From Serinus canaria (Eukaryota; Chordata; Aves; Passeriformes; Fringillidae), in contig NC_066316.1 in assembly GCF_022539315.1 (NCBI RefSeq), positions 25,781,245 to 25,845,244 of the forward strand: 64,000 nt of DNA, read 5' to 3'. The position numbers and the translations under genes were made by a program. The first letter of the stretch is position 1. Each line of letters opens with the position of its first letter. The notes beneath the pieces are model-generated. The model saw only the letters and a program-made list of their open reading frames with translations. It was not told the DNA's origin and did no database searches. Positions 58,849-64,000 of this stretch are shown here, in pieces.

Positions 58849-61800
58849 CTGTTTGAACAGAAACAAAAAAATAAAGATTACATTTCTATGAGTCATTTTG
58901 GATCTAGACTAGTAACATAATGTCAAAAAGATAACACACTGCTTGCTGATGAACAGTCTTAAAAACATTCCATTTTAAAATAAACAAACAAATATAAGTG
59001 ATTCGTTTCAGTGTCTTTGTACTTAAGAAGTCAGGCATACATTTTCTCAGTGACACGTTTCTCTGAAATTTTCAGTTAGCTTCACCACAGGAATTAAATG
59101 GTTCAAATAATATTCCCACAAAAATAAAATTTTAAGTCATCCAAGTGCTATAAAAATCTATTGTCCCATTACAGCTACTCACTAAAGCTCCCACAAGGTT
59201 TTGAAATATCTCAAGAACAGTCACAGACAGATCTTCCAGAACACAGTAAATCAAGGCAGCAAATCATACCTTCCTCATCAATTAAAATGCACAAGAACTA
59301 ATGCAGAGGTCAGTGTGTTAGACAGCAATGGCTTGGACACCAACAGGACCATTCCACATTTTACAGAATTGACAATAACCAGCACGAAGCATCCACCCAT
59401 TCTGCCATGTAAACTAGACATCAACAGCAGATTTGTTTAAACATTTATTTTCTCAAAAGAAAATATGACAAAAAGACGCATAACAAGAAAGTGATCTTAT
59501 TTCCAGCAAAGAAACAAAGCAATTTTTAAAAGCTTGCCTTTTTTTTTTTAAGCGAACAAGTTAATATACATAAGAATAAAAAAAATTGGATATGTGCCAC
59601 ACCAAGGTTATGAACAGCCTGGGCAGGTGAAATTATCACTACACACAATCATTTCAGGAAGTCTGTTCTCAACTGTGCTTACAACTGAATAAAATAAAAC
59701 AGATTATTCCCCTCCAGTATCCTATACAAAAAAAGGGTGGCAAAACCAAGATTCAGCAACTTCCGAAATTGCCCTCCCTCATCTCTGGCTCTTCAGACAA
59801 CTCGTCAGCTAAATTTTTCTAAGCTTTCTAGACTAGTTTAAAAAAAAACCAAACCCCCAAGTTTGTACTCCCTGCTGTTACAGATGCTCCAGGAGTCTAT
59901 ATTAGAGAGTAATGGCTCCACATTTTGGGAAATGGCAGCCTAAAAGCCAGGAGTGCTGACATTCTCTACAAAACCATTTCCTGCCCCTGAAGCTTTTTCA
60001 CAGGTCTATCTGCTAGCTGGTTTCTCACCCAACAGTCACAGTTTAAGGTCCAAGGAGACAAGTCCAGTGGAGGAAAAAAGCATGCTGGTGGCAATTCTGT
60101 GTTTCAGAAGCACTGGCAGCAAGCTGCTAAATGGCAGAGAAATCATCACTGGGGTACAGAATACAGACTGGTGGTTCACCATCTGGTTGCCTCTTCTGAG
60201 CAGAAAGTAGCCCAAAAGACCAACTTTTTCCTTGCTGTTTGAAATCCTAATTTGGTAACTCAGCAGGCCATAAATTCTTGAAGTAGCCTGAAGCAGAATC
60301 TCTTTCCTAATGGAGCCATGACAGCAGTTTAACAGATGATATTTGATTTTTAAAAAATCCTTCAGTAATGAAGAACACCACTATTATTTGTGTCTTTCTC
60401 AAGAACACAATTTTTAGATTGCCCTATATTCTAAAGTTTCCTCCTGAAAATATTCCAGAGCCCAACTAACTATCTGCATCGTATTTCACTAGGGAAAGGA
60501 TAAGGAAGAACAAATTGAAGAAGGGAAGAAAGACTGACAAAAAAGGACAGATGCCCTCCTCCAGTCTCAGTTCCATTTCCTGATAGATGCAAGTTCCCAC
60601 CAATCCCTTTGGGCTAGCTCTCATTTTGTTTAGATCCCTCTGTGAGTTTATTTCACTCACTAACCGAGCACAATATCAATTTATCCACTTCTACAAAAAA
60701 GTAAAATTACTGTTGCATCATCTTAGAGAGGAAACAGCTCATCATGTCCACAACCCACCAGAATTAACAAGGAATACAAAGAAACTGAGAAAGAAAAAGT
60801 ACCTAAAATCAGAGAAACTAGAAATAACAACAAACAACCAAAAAAGGAAAAAAGCTCTGAAACACTACTTTCATGGTAAGCACCTTGTCAGATGAACAAC
60901 AAACTTTTTTGCTGCTACTAGTAATGCCATGTATCACTAAAAGTATTCCCAAGAGTGTCATTTTCCCCAGTTCTTTCCCTCCTTTTCCTTTCCTTCTATT
61001 GCCTCCTATAACCAGACAGAGGGTACTTTTGGAAAACAGAAGTCATTAGACTAATTAGCATAAAATCCAGTAGCACAAGGTAAGAATAACAGTAAGATAC
61101 TAAATTTTAACTCCTCCAGGATTTAACAAACAAGTGAGATGCCTAGAACTTAGAGAACTCCTTATAACACATGAATAGCAATACTCAACTTTGAGCTAGC
61201 CACTGGAGAGCTAGAAGAATGAAATTTTAAGTTCTTTATAATTTTCCTTTAAGATATAAATTAAAAAAGAAAATTGTATAATTCACTCTTATATACCCAT
61301 TAAAAGAGCTACCTGAAAGCTTTTCAGAATACTTCCAGAAAGGTTAGAAAAATGCTCTGGAAGCCGAAGCAACACAGGGTTGTATTTGGAACACAGAAAT
61401 TTATACTTTAACTTCCATTAACAATCAAAGCTCAAGTGGACACAGCTCTTGTGCTTCAGATTAGAATTTAAATGTTTTTCCCTGTTAAAACCTGCTAATG
61501 TTTTATAGTATTTTTCAAATTATTGAACAGTATATTCTGACATACAGCACATTTCTAACCATAAACAAATTGGTATCTAATTTCCTAAGTCCTGCACTGT
61601 GTTAAGAAAGCCATCTTTGTAAGAGTCTCCACCTGTGAGAAGTCACAAATACTTTAAAGCACTTGCACAGCACCCTCAGATGAAGTGTAAAAGTGTAAAG
61701 ATAAAAACATGCTCAACATAAACTGGTTGCATGCTCAACATAAACTGGTTAACAGCACAAGAAGACTCTTAAGTTTCATTTGCTACTAAACTCTCCTGCT

Positions 61801-64000
61801 TAGCATTTAGCACCACGCTATTTATAAGGTAAGTATCAATTGCTACAGTTGCACACTGTAAAACACTACACACTTATATGAAGTGTTATTTTTATACAGT
61901 AACTTCACCTTCTGAAAGGTGAGCAAAATTGATCATTTCTATTTACACCCCCCCCAAAAAATTACCAAATAAGGTACTGCTGCTTCTGTTACTTTATACT
62001 GATTCAAGACATTTTAAGAGATGACAATATGGGAGTCCAAGATTCATTTTGAGACAGACAGGTGAAGACAGTATGAGATGATAAAACAACCTGAGGAACT
62101 CAAACTTTCACTGGCATCCACCTAAACTATCATCATCAATCTGAAATAAGTTTGGTGTAAGACTCAGGTGTACCTCACCATATGTAGGCCTTCAGCATTT
62201 GAATGAATTACACCTCTAGCACTAAGCTGCTGTGTAACGTTAAGCCAATCCCATAATCAGAATTTGTTAAAAACAATTGTGGCTTCAAAAGCTGGATCAT
62301 GCTACAGCATCTACTGTTTTGACTCTGGTTTGTAGCACTACAAATTAACTAAGAACTTAAAATTTAAAAAAAAAAAACCAAAACCACAGAAAACAAAAAA
62401 TACCAAAAAAGAGCTTACTATTTTATAAGATGAAAGATTGAGCAGAACAGAAAGTCAGCTTCCAAAAAAAGATAGAAACATAACAAATTAAGGGACATTC
62501 GGTTTGATTTCAGGCAAACAGCAGGAGAATACAGTAGACAACCTCCCTATGAAACACAAAAAAAGCTTACAATACGAGCCAGTAGTCCATGCATCAGGAA
62601 TGTTTAATTTTCATAAGTTGAAAAACAACACCCAATTAAGACAAATAGAAAAAAAGCAAGGATAAAAATCAAGAAGGCCATGTTAACCATTTCTGTCAGG
62701 AAGTGACCTAAAAAGGCAGCAAGAAAGGTTGTTAAATTTAATAAAGATTATTTTAGAAATTACCTCTTCACAGGGAAAAAATGACAGCTCATACACTGTT
62801 TGGCTTTCAAGAAATGTTAATTGCAACCATCTGTAAATTTTAACTATCATTACTAATTTTAACAAGGAGATAGGGGCGTAGGTGAGAATATGGAAGAATG
62901 ACTCAAATAATTCCTGAAAACATTAAGATATATTGAAGGCAAATTACTGGATCTTACTCAAACTCCAGTCCTTTGGATTTACTCTGAAAAATCCATGGAA
63001 GTTGTGGGAAAAACAGAAGCCTAACAAAAAGTATGGATTGATGTACAGGCTTTTGGCACCACTTTACCTGACAACCTGCTCATAAGCAAAGCAAGGAGAT
63101 ACAATGTACTTCTAGTATGGGTGCAGTAGTTGTGCAAAGAAAATTTTAAATACATACACAAAATTAAAATGTGGTTGATTGCATAACTGGGAATATAGTG
63201 AGGGAGTCTAAGTGAAGCTATCTCCTGACCCAACTAGGAAACGACTGGCACAGTCCACGTGTAATAACAGCTTCAATACAGAAGACAAGAAGTTGTATGT
63301 TTTGGACAAAACACAAATGCAGAAATTTAAGATGGGGTACAAGTTGCTAAGCAGTGCAGCCTAGAGGGTACTGAAAATGAGGCATTGCTAAGCATGAAAC
63401 ATCACACAGGAAAAAGACTTCAAATTCTCAGCTCCTAAACACAGGAACATAATTAAAATACAGATAATGATCTCTTCATCATGGCATGTTTATTCAGGAA
63501 AAAAACCCCAAGTATAAACAACCTAAAGGACTCACCTAACCCATCCCACTCTCCAAACACAGAAGTTGAATCTAACTGAACTGAACCTAATCCATCAGGA
63601 ATCACACAATCAACAACAATACTAATGGTTGCAATATTAATTGTAACGAAATATGTGCATAGGATACTTCAGTCAAGCTTTCTCATTTGGAAGCTTCTAA
63701 AACAAGATTAGGGTGGGGAAAAAAATCTATCATGCATGACCTTGATATTTCTGATCCTGCCTCAGTACTAGATGTTTGATTACAGTTTTATGATGTAATT
63801 ATATTTTCTCGATTATTTTAATTCACTCTTTTCAGACTTAAATGCTATTCTACACAACAAAACATATACTTCCCTAAGAGCTGCAATAAGTGCCAAGTTT
63901 ACTTTCATCTGTTACCTTCAAATGGCATTTTAAGATTTCCTCTATATGAAACACTTTATTTACAAGCACATAAAGCTGCACGGTAAATTTCAGATCTGTT
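58849..64000 (-). other. 3' part of LRPPRC intron 1
   Basis: No exon 1, targeting-peptide frame or GC-rich promoter is visible, so the 5' end lies further right. The stretch contains a 22-bp tandem duplication (61708-61751), an A12 run near 62366 and a somewhat less AT-rich block at about 59880-60330 of unknown nature. Nothing coding is supported. Confidence 0.75.
61708..61751. repeat. 22-bp tandem duplication
   Basis: The unit CATGCTCAACATAAACTGGT plus TG is repeated head to tail with a 22-bp period. The second copy is nearly complete. Confidence 0.87.

Noticed and set aside
58849..64000. LRPPRC exon 1 or a promoter in the right-hand 5 kb
   Set aside because: There is no GC-rich or CpG-rich block, no leader-like frame with matching phase and no first-exon donor. 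The region reads as intron.
1..64000. CRISPR arrays, operons, phage or plasmid modules, tRNA or rRNA genes
   Set aside because: No regularly spaced repeats, prokaryotic gene layout or recognisable structural RNA was seen. The intron-exon structure is vertebrate.

Overview
This window looks like nuclear DNA of a bird, or possibly another sauropsid. It is AT-rich and intron-dominated. It carries at least three CR1 retrotransposon tails, which is the typical amniote repeat outside mammals, and no mammalian SINEs or L1 were seen. Every line of coding evidence belongs to one minus-strand gene, LRPPRC, the leucine-rich pentatricopeptide-repeat (PPR) protein of mitochondria. The bird assignment is an inference from CR1 type, low repeat load and compact introns.

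I could place 29 coding exons between 58848 (5' side) and 1117 (3' side). All have AG acceptors and GT donors, and every phase closes, giving an uninterrupted frame of 3108 nt, or 1036 codons. Aligned to the human protein as I remember it (1394 residues), the exons run from about residue 56 to about residue 1091. If the first one here is exon 2, the last is exon 30. The N-terminus with the mitochondrial targeting peptide lies beyond base 64000 on the plus-strand map. About 300 C-terminal residues lie left of base 1. No second gene, RNA gene, CRISPR array or prokaryotic feature was found.

Layout from right to left, in the direction of transcription: 64000-58849 is the 3' part of intron 1. A first cluster of ten exons spans 58848-51340. 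A 5.7 kb intron with a perfect hairpin follows (51339-45625). Spaced exons then run from 45624 to 28587, including a 28-nt microexon at 38406-38433. A 7.6 kb intron (28586-21024), two exons (21023-20183) and a 12.3 kb intron (20182-7864) come next. Five more exons run from 7863 to 1117, and the window ends inside the next intron.

The most notable non-coding items are a 91-bp almost perfect palindrome at 37227-37317, a second hairpin with 22-bp perfect arms at 47659-47707, an RFX/X-box-like site at 42893-42906, and a frame-breaking alternative acceptor 5 nt into the microexon. I did not find evidence for an undescribed biological system. The window is best read as an ordinary, intact vertebrate housekeeping gene with a few curious intronic structures.
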